A stretch of DNA of 64,000 bases from Gemmatimonadaceae bacterium (GTDB lineage: Bacteria; Gemmatimonadota; Gemmatimonadetes; Gemmatimonadales; Gemmatimonadaceae), in assembly GCA_025929535.1 (NCBI GenBank), contig JAICLZ010000007.1, positions 1 to 64,000 of the forward strand, given 5' to 3'. The number at the start of each line of letters is the position of its first letter. Position 1 is the stretch's first letter. Both the position numbers and the translations under genes were made by a program. Under the pieces are notes generated by a model. It saw only the letters and a program-made list of their open reading frames with translations. It was not told the origin of the DNA and did not search any database. Positions 24,384-32,725 of the stretch are shown here, one piece after another.

Positions 24384-26222
24384 ATGCTTCGTTCCGCCCA
24401 CTTCGCCGCAGTCGCGGCTACGATGTTCGTTTGCCTCGGCGCTTTCGCCGGCGATGGTGCGACCCAACAGCTTGCCCGCACCGACTGGCCCGCGCGCTAC
24501 CAGGCGATCGTTGCCGAGAAGGGGGAGAAGCCGGATAGCGTGCGACTGCACGAGCTGTTCGCGCTGGATTGGGACTACACCAACATCGAGTTTCCCGAAT
24601 CGGCAACGTACTCCGGATACAAGGGGCAGAATGGTCGGTGGACCGATGTCTCGCTGGAGGCGATAGCGCAGCGCAAGAACGAGCTGAAGTCGCCGCTCGC
24701 CGTGATCACCTCCATCGATCGCGCGTCGCTTTCGACGAACGATCAGCTCAATTACGATCTCTTTCGCCGCGGCGCCGAGGATGCGGTCGCGGGCACGCGC
24801 TTTCCGAGCGAGTATCTCGCGATCGACGCGCGCAGCGGCCCTCAGCTCCTGTCGCAGATCATCGAGCTGAACCCGAATGCGACGGTCAAGGACTACGAGG
24901 ACATCGTCTCGCGGGTGAACGGGCTGGGCACCGTGGTCGATCAGACGATCGTGCTCCTGCAGAAGGGGCTCGAGGCGAAGGTGACCGCACCGCGCATCAC
25001 GCTGCGCGACGTTCCCGCGCAGGTGCAGGGGCTGCTCACTGCGGATCCTCTCGAGAGTCCCGTGCTCGTGATGTTCACGCGCTTCCCCGCCAGCATTCCC
25101 GCGAACGAGCAGAAACGACTCACGGACGCCGCGGTGAAGGCGTACTCGGCGAAGGTGAAGCCCGCGTACGAGCGCCTGTATGCGTTTCTGACCAGGACGT
25201 ACATCCCCGGCGCGCGCGAGACAGTCGGGATGAGCGCGCTCCCGGACGGCGCCGCGTGGTACGCGTACAACGTTCGCATCCAGACGACCACGAATCGCAC
25301 GCCCGAGCAGATTCACCAGATCGGGCTCGCGGAGGTGAAGCGCATTCGCGGCGAGATGGACAGCGTGATGAAATCCATCGGGTACAAGGGCACCTTCGCG
25401 CAGTTCACGAAGTTTCTGCGCACCGATCCGAAGTTCTTCTTCACGGACAGCGCCGATCTCGTGCGCGCGTATCGCGACATCGTGAAGCGCATCGACCCGG
25501 AGCTCATCACGCTGTTCGGACATCTGCCGCGGCTTCCATACGGCGTCACGACCATTCCGTCGTACAGCGCGAAGTCGGCGACCACCGCGTACTACCAGCC
25601 GGGATCGTACGAGGCCGGGCGACCGGGCTACTACTACGTGAACACGTACGCACTGAACACGCGCCCGAAGTGGGAGATGGAAGCGCTGTCGTCGCACGAG
25701 GCGGTGCCGGGGCATCATCTGCAAATCTCCATCGCGCAGGAGCTCACCGATCTTCCGAACTTCCGCCGCTACGGTGGCTACACGGCCTTCGTGGAGGGCT
25801 GGGCGCTCTACTCGGAAAGCCTCGGCTCACGCATCGGCCTCTACAAGGATCCGTACTCGAAGTTCGGGCAGCTCACCTACGAGATGTGGCGCGCGATCCG
25901 GCTCGTCATCGACACCGGCATCCACGCGCAGGGGATGACGAGGCAACAGGCGATCGACTATTTCGAGACGAACTCCGCGAAGACGCACAACGACATTGTG
26001 GTTGAGGTCGACCGGTACATCACCACGCCGGGTCAGGCGCTCGCCTACAAATCCGGCGAGCTCGAGATCAAGGAGCTGCGCGCGTACGCCGAGCAGCAGC
26101 TCGGCGACAAGTTCGACATCCGCGAGTTCCACGATCAGGTACTTGGCCAGGGTGCGCTGCCGCTCGATGTGCTCGACGCGCGCATTCGCGCGTGGGTGGC
26201 GGAGAAGAAGACGAAGGCGTGA
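24384..26222 (+). CDS. Secreted DUF885 metallopeptidase-like protein
   Basis: 612 residues from the ATG at 24384, with a signal peptide (MLRSAHFAAVAATMFVCLGAFA). The zinc motif is HEAVPGHHLQ (about residues 438-447), with the distal glutamate in FVEGWALYSE, the usual DUF885 arrangement (M3/M32-like fold). QPGSYEAGRPGYYYVNTY just before it is also typical. The family is likely to cleave peptides in the periplasm. It is convergent with the M14 gene (5-bp gap) and sits in a run of four secreted hydrolases. Confidence 0.88.
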   Translation: MLRSAHFAAVAATMFVCLGAFAGDGATQQLARTDWPARYQAIVAEKGEKPDSVRLHELFALDWDYTNIEFPESATYSGYKGQNGRWTDVSLEAIAQRKNELKSPLAVITSIDRASLSTNDQLNYDLFRRGAEDAVAGTRFPSEYLAIDARSGPQLLSQIIELNPNATVKDYEDIVSRVNGLGTVVDQTIVLLQKGLEAKVTAPRITLRDVPAQVQGLLTADPLESPVLVMFTRFPASIPANEQKRLTDAAVKAYSAKVKPAYERLYAFLTRTYIPGARETVGMSALPDGAAWYAYNVRIQTTTNRTPEQIHQIGLAEVKRIRGEMDSVMKSIGYKGTFAQFTKFLRTDPKFFFTDSADLVRAYRDIVKRIDPELITLFGHLPRLPYGVTTIPSYSAKSATTAYYQPGSYEAGRPGYYYVNTYALNTRPKWEMEALSSHEAVPGHHLQISIAQELTDLPNFRRYGGYTAFVEGWALYSESLGSRIGLYKDPYSKFGQLTYEMWRAIRLVIDTGIHAQGMTRQQAIDYFETNSAKTHNDIVVEVDRYITTPGQALAYKSGELEIKELRAYAEQQLGDKFDIREFHDQVLGQGALPLDVLDARIRAWVAEKKTKA

Positions 26223-26227
26223 GCGTG

Positions 26228-28552
26228 CTACAATCCCAGCAGCGCCGCCCAGAGTTGCGGATACATCGCCATGCTCTGCGCGCGGTACTGCGGGCGATAG
26301 CCGAAGAGCACGACGTGTCCCTTCCCTTCACGCACGTCCACGAGCGCCGCGTGACCGCGCAGCTTTTCCTCGCCGAGCAGCCATCCGGACAGCAGCGCCG
26401 AGCTGTTCGGCGGATATACCGCGGCCGCCGTGGCGCGCGTGCTGTCGGTGATCTCGAACGCGGGGCCGTCCTCGAACCACGCCGCGGGATGGGCGAGCAT
26501 CAGGCGGTTGAGCGGGTGCGACTGATTCAGGTTGAGCGCGAAGAGCGATCCCGGTGCGTAGAAATCGCGACTGCTCACGCCCGCGAGCACGTCCTTCACC
26601 GGAAGCTTCAGATATTCGATCGCCCAGCGGCTCGCATCGTTGAAGGTGACGAGCGTGCCGCCTGCGCTCACGAAGTCGTGCAGCGCTGCGTCGCCCGCGG
26701 CGGCGAGCCCGCCCTTGAGTGAGTCCGGATAGTTGGCCTCGCGCGGACCGTTCTGGAGTCCGCGCGGCGATTCATCCGGAATGATGATCGCATCGAAGCG
26801 CGACGCGAGATTTCCCGCGTGCACCTCGCGGTCGCCGATCACGGTGAACGGAATGCGATACTGATCGAGCACGAAGCGCGTCCATCCTTCGTCCATCGAC
26901 GGATTCCAGCTCCGGTAGATCGCGATGCGCCGGTTCGTATTTCCGCTGAGCCCCGGCACCTCGAGCTTTGGAGGCGCAATCGGCCCGATCGGATCCGTCA
27001 TCGTCACCGGGAACGAATCGACCGCGAGCACTCCCACGCCCATGAGAAGCGGCAGCGTCTGCGCAGTCACATCGTACGGCGCCTTGGGCGGACCACCCGG
27101 ATATTCGTGCAGGTCGGGGTAGTGCTGGTTCTCGAGCAGCGCCTTGGCGAAGCCGCCGTACGGCTGATCGAGCAGCACCACGTACGTGCCCGCGGAGAAG
27201 CGCACGCGATTGGCGATGAAATTCGCCGTTGCCCGCCGAATCTCCACCTGTCCGCGCTGCAGAATGCGCAGCAGCGCACGGAGCGGCGCCTGATCCGGCT
27301 GCTGCATCGGGATGAGATAGGCGGCGGGCCACCTCTCCCGGCCGGCAGCGCGCTGCCCCTGCACCGCGCGCTCGCTCACGCGCGAGAAGTTCTCGAGCCA
27401 GGTGCGGCGCATCGGTGCCGCGGCCTGCAGCAGCGCCCACGACGCGCTCACCTGATAGTCGACGATGTCGCCGATCGTCCACGTGCCGCCCTGCCACGGC
27501 ACCAGAAAATTCCACGACGACACCTTCGAATCGTAGCCCCGGCCGGGACGCAGTGAATCGAACGGGATCGTGTACGGCGAGGCGAGCCTTGCACTCGCCG
27601 TCTCCGTGAGAATGCGCGCGCCGCCGTGATAGTGCTGGTAGGCGCGACTCGGCGTCCACGCATCGTACGTGGAGTTGTTGGTGATGCCGGTCTTTCCCTG
27701 CGCGGTGAGGCGCCATGTCATCTCGAGCCCGAGCGCGTTCAGCCCGGAGATGAGAATCGGATCGACGTTCGGCTCGATCGGATCCATGAACGGCGGAATG
27801 AACAGGCGCGCCTCGTCCGAGCCCTGCTGATGGATGTCGTTCACGATCTGGGGATGCCAGAGATTGTGGAGCGAATCCACCGTCATCTGCGTCTCGACCT
27901 GCGTGAACGCGTACCAGTCGCGGTTGTTGTCGTGCCCCGTATAGTGATGGTAGAGCACCGGCGGATCCGTTCCTTCCGCGGGCGTGCCGAGCGTGCTCCT
28001 GTACCAGTCGCCCACGATGTCGACGCCGTCGGGATTGAGCGAGGGCACCAGGAGCACGATCGTCTGCGCGCGAATCTCGCGGGTCTCCGGGTCTTCGCCG
28101 CTCACGAGCTTGTGCGCGAGCACGAGTGGGGTGAGGATGCCGCCCACCTCATCGGAATGAATGCTCGACGTGATGAGCACGATCAGCTTCCCGTTTGCGA
28201 TCAGTGAATCGCGCTCCCCGGGCCGTCGCACACGCGGATCGGAAAGGCGGCGCTGGATCTCGCGATATTTCGGCAGGTTCGCGATGTTCGCCGAGTCGGA
28301 GATGATCGCCGCGATGAACGGGCGCCCGAGCGTGGTCTTGCCGAGCGTGTGCAGCTGGATGCGCGGGCTCGACTTCGACAGCGCGGTGAAGTAGGAGACC
28401 ACCTGCGACCACGCCGGAAGCTTGCGATCTGTGCCGGGCGTGAAGCCGATTACGGATGCCGGCGTGGGGACTCGCGATGGCGCAGACGGGGTTTGCGCGC
28501 CGAGCAGCGATGGCGCTCCGATCGCAATCGCGATTGCCGTGCGACGCAGCAT
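26228..28552 (-). CDS. Secreted M14 zinc carboxypeptidase, large
   Basis: 774 residues from the ATG at 28552; signal peptide MLRRTAIAIAIGAPSLLGAQ. The M14 core occupies about the first 370 residues: ITSSIHSDEVGG gives the HxxE zinc pair, VPSLNPDGVDIV and HDNNRDWYAF the substrate-binding Asn/Arg, VNDIHQQGSD the third zinc histidine, and LTETASARLAS the probable catalytic glutamate. The remaining 400 residues hold a glutamine-amidotransferase-like Rossmann part (FDAIIIPDESPRG, LHDFVSAGGTLVTFN), as seen in large M14 proteins of soil bacteria. It probably trims peptides in the periplasm. It begins four bases after the kinase stop. Confidence 0.85.
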   Translation of the reverse strand: MLRRTAIAIAIGAPSLLGAQTPSAPSRVPTPASVIGFTPGTDRKLPAWSQVVSYFTALSKSSPRIQLHTLGKTTLGRPFIAAIISDSANIANLPKYREIQRRLSDPRVRRPGERDSLIANGKLIVLITSSIHSDEVGGILTPLVLAHKLVSGEDPETREIRAQTIVLLVPSLNPDGVDIVGDWYRSTLGTPAEGTDPPVLYHHYTGHDNNRDWYAFTQVETQMTVDSLHNLWHPQIVNDIHQQGSDEARLFIPPFMDPIEPNVDPILISGLNALGLEMTWRLTAQGKTGITNNSTYDAWTPSRAYQHYHGGARILTETASARLASPYTIPFDSLRPGRGYDSKVSSWNFLVPWQGGTWTIGDIVDYQVSASWALLQAAAPMRRTWLENFSRVSERAVQGQRAAGRERWPAAYLIPMQQPDQAPLRALLRILQRGQVEIRRATANFIANRVRFSAGTYVVLLDQPYGGFAKALLENQHYPDLHEYPGGPPKAPYDVTAQTLPLLMGVGVLAVDSFPVTMTDPIGPIAPPKLEVPGLSGNTNRRIAIYRSWNPSMDEGWTRFVLDQYRIPFTVIGDREVHAGNLASRFDAIIIPDESPRGLQNGPREANYPDSLKGGLAAAGDAALHDFVSAGGTLVTFNDASRWAIEYLKLPVKDVLAGVSSRDFYAPGSLFALNLNQSHPLNRLMLAHPAAWFEDGPAFEITDSTRATAAAVYPPNSSALLSGWLLGEEKLRGHAALVDVREGKGHVVLFGYRPQYRAQSMAMYPQLWAALLGL

Positions 28553-28556
28553 CCTG

Positions 28557-30500
28557 CTACGCGTCGATCTTGCGGAGCTCGTCGGCCGCCTCGAGCACGT
28601 GGCCGATCTCGCGGGAGAGTGCGCGCGCCTCGACGGTTGCGCTGTTGACGTCGCCGATGGCCGACTGCACACCGGATGAGCGAAGCTTGAGAAGGTCATA
28701 CTTCAAATTCTGCAGCGCGAGACCGGCGCTGTCGAGCTGTCCGGTCAAACGCGCGCGCCGCGACCCGAGCTCGGTCATCGAGATGAGCTGCCGCTTGAGC
28801 AGCGAGAGCCGCCGCTCGCGATCCGCAGCCTCGGCGGGCTCGCGCTCCACCGCCGCGATGCGCGCCTCGAGCTCGGACACCAGCGCGGGCGAGCAGTCGG
28901 CGTCGAGATGATGGATGGTCTGCGCCAGCGATGCGACCCGCTCGACGAGCGCCGTCACGGTGGGCACGACGTCCGGGAGCATGTCGCGATCGGTTTTCCC
29001 GAGCGAGGCAACGGTCGCGAGAATCGCGGTGCGATCGGCCACCGCGCGCCGCACGTTCGCGCCGTACGGGCCCGCGAGCACCTCGCGCGGCGCGAGCTTG
29101 GCGGCTTCATCTTCCAGTAGGGGCGCCGGAAGCGCACGCGCCTGCCCATCGCCGCCTGCGGAGCCGAGCGATGCGAGATCCGGCGCTGACGGCCGCGCGA
29201 GAATCTGGCCGAGCGTCACGCCTTCGGACCAGAGGCTCCCCCACTCCTTCATGATGCCGACGATCATGAAGATCGCGGGAAAGAGAAACCAGGGAAATCG
29301 CGGATCGGTGAGCATGTTGATCCCGCCGAGCATGGCGATCACCGATAGGTTCCCGATGACGTGCTTGCGAAAATGGACGATGCGCTCGCCGATCGTGCGT
29401 ACCGGGCGTCCATCGGTGCCGTACTTCATCTGCTGCTTGTAGTTGCGACGCCACTCCTTCCACTCTCGCTGCGACATCGGATGCATGGGCATGCCATCCG
29501 CGCCGATCGGAAAGGCGGCGGGATGCGCCCACGGCACGGGTGCAGGAAGCGGTGGCACCCACGGCGCGAGTGGAGGACGCGCCAACTGCTGCGCTGGTTG
29601 TGGCTGCGGCACAGGTGCAGGAGCCTGCGCGCGCGAGGCCGCGGGCTCGGGCGCACGCCACCCCGGCGATGCGAGCGCCGCCGCCATCTCGGCGGCGCTC
29701 GAGAATCGGTCCTCCGGCTTTTTCTCGAGTGCGTGCTCGATCACCGCCGCGATGTCCGCCGGCGCATCCGGACGCACCTCGCGCACGGGGCGCAGCCGCT
29801 CGGTGAGGTGCTTCATCATCATCGAAGGCGTATTCGATGCCCTGAATGGCAGCTCGCCCGTGAGCATCAGGTAGCCCACGACGCCGAGCGAGTACACATC
29901 GCTCCGGCCATCCGCCTCGCGCTCGCCGAGCGCCTGCTCCGGCGACATGTAGGCCGGCGTGCCGATCGCGACGCCGGTGACGGTGAGCTTCGCATCGCCT
30001 TCCGCTGCGCGCGCGATTCCGAAGTCCGTGACCATCGCGCGGCCGCTCTCGCGATCGACGAGAATGTTCTCCGGCTTGATGTCGCGATGGACCACGCCTC
30101 GCGCGTGCGCGTATGCGAGCGCGCCCGCGACCTCGCGGAGCAGGCGCCGCACCTCGTCGTTCATCATCCGCGGCTGGCGCGCGAGTCTGGCCGCGAGCGT
30201 CTCGCCATCGACCAGCGCCATCACGAGATAGACGATGCCGTTCTTCTCGTCCACCGAGTAGATGGGGACGATGTTCTGGTAGTTGAGCTTCGCCGAGGTC
30301 TCCGCCTCGCGCATGAAGCGGCGCCGTACTTCCTCGCGGAACGCCAGCTCGGGAGGAAGCACCTTGAGGGCGACGGGTCGCTTCAGCCGCCGGTCCACGG
30401 CGCGATACACGAGCGCCATGCCGCCCCGGCCCAGCTCGCCCTGCACATCGTAGAGATCGCCGACCGCCACGACGACGCGGTCGCGCATCACGTCGGTCAT
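28557..30500 (-). CDS. Ser/Thr protein kinase with 2TM domain (second of tandem pair)
   Basis: 647 residues. The eukaryotic-type kinase domain (about 16-275) has ELGRGGMALVYRA, the ATP-binding lysine in VALKVLPPE, HRDIKPEN, DFG and GTPAYMSPEQA, so it should be active. A Pro/Ala/Gln-rich linker follows. A 2TM domain (about 370-425: FRKHVIGNLSVIAMLGG ... FLFPAIFMIVGIMKEW) comes next, and a C-terminal coiled coil of about 120 residues with LSLLKRQLISMTELGSRRARL closes the protein. Its start overlaps the stop of the upstream paralogue (ATGA). Substrates are unknown; the C-terminus is on the cytoplasmic side if both helices span the membrane. Confidence 0.88.
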   Translation of the reverse strand: MTDVMRDRVVVAVGDLYDVQGELGRGGMALVYRAVDRRLKRPVALKVLPPELAFREEVRRRFMREAETSAKLNYQNIVPIYSVDEKNGIVYLVMALVDGETLAARLARQPRMMNDEVRRLLREVAGALAYAHARGVVHRDIKPENILVDRESGRAMVTDFGIARAAEGDAKLTVTGVAIGTPAYMSPEQALGEREADGRSDVYSLGVVGYLMLTGELPFRASNTPSMMMKHLTERLRPVREVRPDAPADIAAVIEHALEKKPEDRFSSAAEMAAALASPGWRAPEPAASRAQAPAPVPQPQPAQQLARPPLAPWVPPLPAPVPWAHPAAFPIGADGMPMHPMSQREWKEWRRNYKQQMKYGTDGRPVRTIGERIVHFRKHVIGNLSVIAMLGGINMLTDPRFPWFLFPAIFMIVGIMKEWGSLWSEGVTLGQILARPSAPDLASLGSAGGDGQARALPAPLLEDEAAKLAPREVLAGPYGANVRRAVADRTAILATVASLGKTDRDMLPDVVPTVTALVERVASLAQTIHHLDADCSPALVSELEARIAAVEREPAEAADRERRLSLLKRQLISMTELGSRRARLTGQLDSAGLALQNLKYDLLKLRSSGVQSAIGDVNSATVEARALSREIGHVLEAADELRKIDA

Positions 30501-32443
30501 GGGGCGCCGCGGGCGCCGCTCGAGCCGCGCGCGGACTCCGCGCCGTAGACTGCAGCGTCAACCTCTTCCGCGAGCGACCGTGCACGCTCCGTGAGCTGCG
30601 TGATGTGGCTTCCCACGTTCGCGACCGAGCCCGCGCGCAGCCGCAGGATGTCGAGACGCATGTTCTGGAGGGCGAGCACGCAGCTATCGAGCTTCGCGCG
30701 CGCCTCATCGTGGCGGCGCGCGACGTCCGCAACGCCGCGGCGCTGGCGCTTGAGCAGGGCCAGGCGGCGCACGCGATCCTCGCTCGCGCGAACGTCGAGC
30801 GGATTCGCCTGCGCCTCGAGCTCGGAGATCTGCGCCTCGATCTGCGCGAGCGCCTCGGGAGCGGCAGACTTCTCATCGGCCGCCGCGGCCTGCGCGAGCA
30901 GCTGGATGCGCTGGAAGAGCGCCTCCGTTGCGGGAACCACGCCATCGACGAGCGACTGATCGTTGGGCGGCAGCGAGCTCACCATGCGAAGAATCTCGTT
31001 GCGATCCTGTTCCGCGCGCTGCACCGTGCCGCGGTACGGACCCATGTCGGTGCGATCGGCATCGAAGCCGCTGGCGCGCTGCTGTGCGGTGCTCCCCGGC
31101 ATCGGGGGCATGGGCGGCAGCGCCACGCGTGGGGGGCGCGGAAGCTTGCGCCGCTCCTTGTCGAAGAGGCCGCGCGCCTCCTCGATGGTCTCCCCCGCCA
31201 CGTCGACGAGCCGGCGATCGCGCGGCTGACGGAACACGTCGCGCCAATCGTAGCCCGCATTCCAGAGCTTCGAATAGTTGAAGGCCATGATCATCGACCA
31301 GAACACCGTGATCACGTAGAAGTCCGCGTGACCGAAGATCGACGCGATGACGATCACGGCGTTCACGAATGCGAACGTTCCGAACTTGCCGCGGAATCTG
31401 CGCACCTCGGGCGCCATCCAGCGCGCCATCTCCTCGCTGGTCGCCTGATAATGCGTGACGCCCGTGCGTTGCGCGGGAAGCGGCGATGACGGCGCCGTGT
31501 CGAACGGGCGCTGCCAATCCTGCTGCGAGGTGCGCTGCGCGGGCGGCGCCTGGGTGGGCGCGGGAATCGCGCTCGTGTCGCCCGACAGCGCGCGCGCGAG
31601 CGCTCCGGCATTCGGAACGCGATCCTCGGGCTCCTTCTCCAGCAGCGACATCACGCTCGCGGCGAGATCCGCGGGACAGTCGGTGCGCAGCTGCGCCACC
31701 GGTGTAGGACGCTCCGTGATGTGCTTCATCAGCATCGATGCGGTACTCGATGCCTGAAACGGCAGGCGCCCCGTGAGCATCTGATAGGCGACGACGCCGA
31801 GCGCGTAGAGATCCGTGCGGCCATCGATCTCGCGATCTCCCGCGGCCTGCTCCGGCGACATGTACGCCGGCGTGCCGATCGCGACGCCGGTGGCGGTGAG
31901 GCGCGAGTCCGCGCCCTCCTGGATCGCGCGCGCGATTCCGAAGTCCGTGACCATCGCGCGGCCGCTCTCCCTGTCGAGGAGGATGTTGTCCGGTTTGATG
32001 TCGCGGTGGATGACGCCTCGTCCATGTGCGTATGCGAGCGCGTCGGCCACCTCGCGAAGCGCACGGCGCACCTGCTCGATCGGCAGCTGGCCATCCTCGT
32101 ACATCCGGCGCGCGAGCGTGGGCCCTTCCACGAGCGCCATCACGAAGTACACGAGCCCATCGCGCTCGTCGACGCTGTAGATCGGCACGATGTTCGGATG
32201 ACTCAACTGCGCCGCCGTTTCGGCTTCGCGCAGAAATCGTGTCTTGATCTCGCTGCGGAACGCCAATTCCGGCGGCAACAGTTTGATCGCGACCAGCCGT
32301 TTGAGCCGGCGATCCCTCGCACGATACACGATGCCCATGCCGCCGCGCCCGAGCTCATTGTCGAGCTCATAATTCGCGGCCAGCGCGCGCTCGGCTACAG
32401 CACGAATCTCCGCATCCGCAGGTACGGCGGTGGGATCAGGCAC
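30497..32443 (-). CDS. Ser/Thr protein kinase with 2TM domain (first of tandem pair)
   Basis: 648 residues, a paralogue of the kinase that follows it, with the same architecture. The kinase domain (about 24-285) shows ELGRGGMGIVYRA, VAIKLLPPE, HRDIKPDN, DFG and GTPAYMSPEQA. A linker follows, then a 2TM region (about 350-405: FAFVNAVIVIASIFG and FYVITVFWSMIMAFNYSKLW) and a C-terminal coiled coil with LALLKRQRRGVADVARRHDEA. The shared coiled-coil pattern suggests the two kinases pair with each other. This is the promoter-proximal gene, divergent from lon. Confidence 0.88.
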   Translation of the reverse strand: MPDPTAVPADAEIRAVAERALAANYELDNELGRGGMGIVYRARDRRLKRLVAIKLLPPELAFRSEIKTRFLREAETAAQLSHPNIVPIYSVDERDGLVYFVMALVEGPTLARRMYEDGQLPIEQVRRALREVADALAYAHGRGVIHRDIKPDNILLDRESGRAMVTDFGIARAIQEGADSRLTATGVAIGTPAYMSPEQAAGDREIDGRTDLYALGVVAYQMLTGRLPFQASSTASMLMKHITERPTPVAQLRTDCPADLAASVMSLLEKEPEDRVPNAGALARALSGDTSAIPAPTQAPPAQRTSQQDWQRPFDTAPSSPLPAQRTGVTHYQATSEEMARWMAPEVRRFRGKFGTFAFVNAVIVIASIFGHADFYVITVFWSMIMAFNYSKLWNAGYDWRDVFRQPRDRRLVDVAGETIEEARGLFDKERRKLPRPPRVALPPMPPMPGSTAQQRASGFDADRTDMGPYRGTVQRAEQDRNEILRMVSSLPPNDQSLVDGVVPATEALFQRIQLLAQAAAADEKSAAPEALAQIEAQISELEAQANPLDVRASEDRVRRLALLKRQRRGVADVARRHDEARAKLDSCVLALQNMRLDILRLRAGSVANVGSHITQLTERARSLAEEVDAAVYGAESARGSSGARGAP

Positions 32444-32582
32444 TCGAGAACCCCTGGGGGGAGCAAGAAGCCCTCGGGGACACGGCCCTCCGGGAGGAAT
32501 AGAGTCTGCTTAGTGTACCATTGGCTGCGCGATCTGAAAAGCCGATCGGCCTCGCTGGCAGGAGCACTACGTCAAAGCGACG

Positions 32583-32604
32583 GGCAGAAGTTGCAACTTC
32601 TGCC
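32583..32604. promoter_or_regulatory. 22-bp perfect palindrome between kinase operon and lon
   Basis: GGCAGAAGTTG (32583-32593) is followed directly by its reverse complement CAACTTCTGCC (32594-32604), with no spacer and no mismatch. It lies about 140 bp upstream of both the kinase start and the lon start, where a regulator could act on both. It is not a CIRCE, HAIR or LexA box. A dimeric regulator site is the simplest reading. Confidence 0.55.
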
Positions 32605-32670
32605 TTCATGGCCTGTTTGGTGCTGCACCTGCTCCCGCGGAACGACTTCCCACATCAGCATCTTGGTCTG

Positions 32671-32703
32671 ATGATCGGAGGCCGGGTTCCGGCTTCCGAT
32701 CAT
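32671..32703 (+). promoter_or_regulatory. 15-bp stem hairpin in the lon leader
   Basis: ATGATCGGAGGCCGG (32671-32685) pairs with CCGGCTTCCGATCAT (32689-32703) over 15 bp with one G-U pair and a GTT loop. It ends 22 nt before the chosen lon start, has no T-run, and buries both an ATG at 32702 and a GGAGG at 32677-32681. It may act as an RNA structure in the leader or as a DNA operator. Confidence 0.55.
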
Positions 32704-32725
32704 GTCTTACATCAAGGTCGATACA

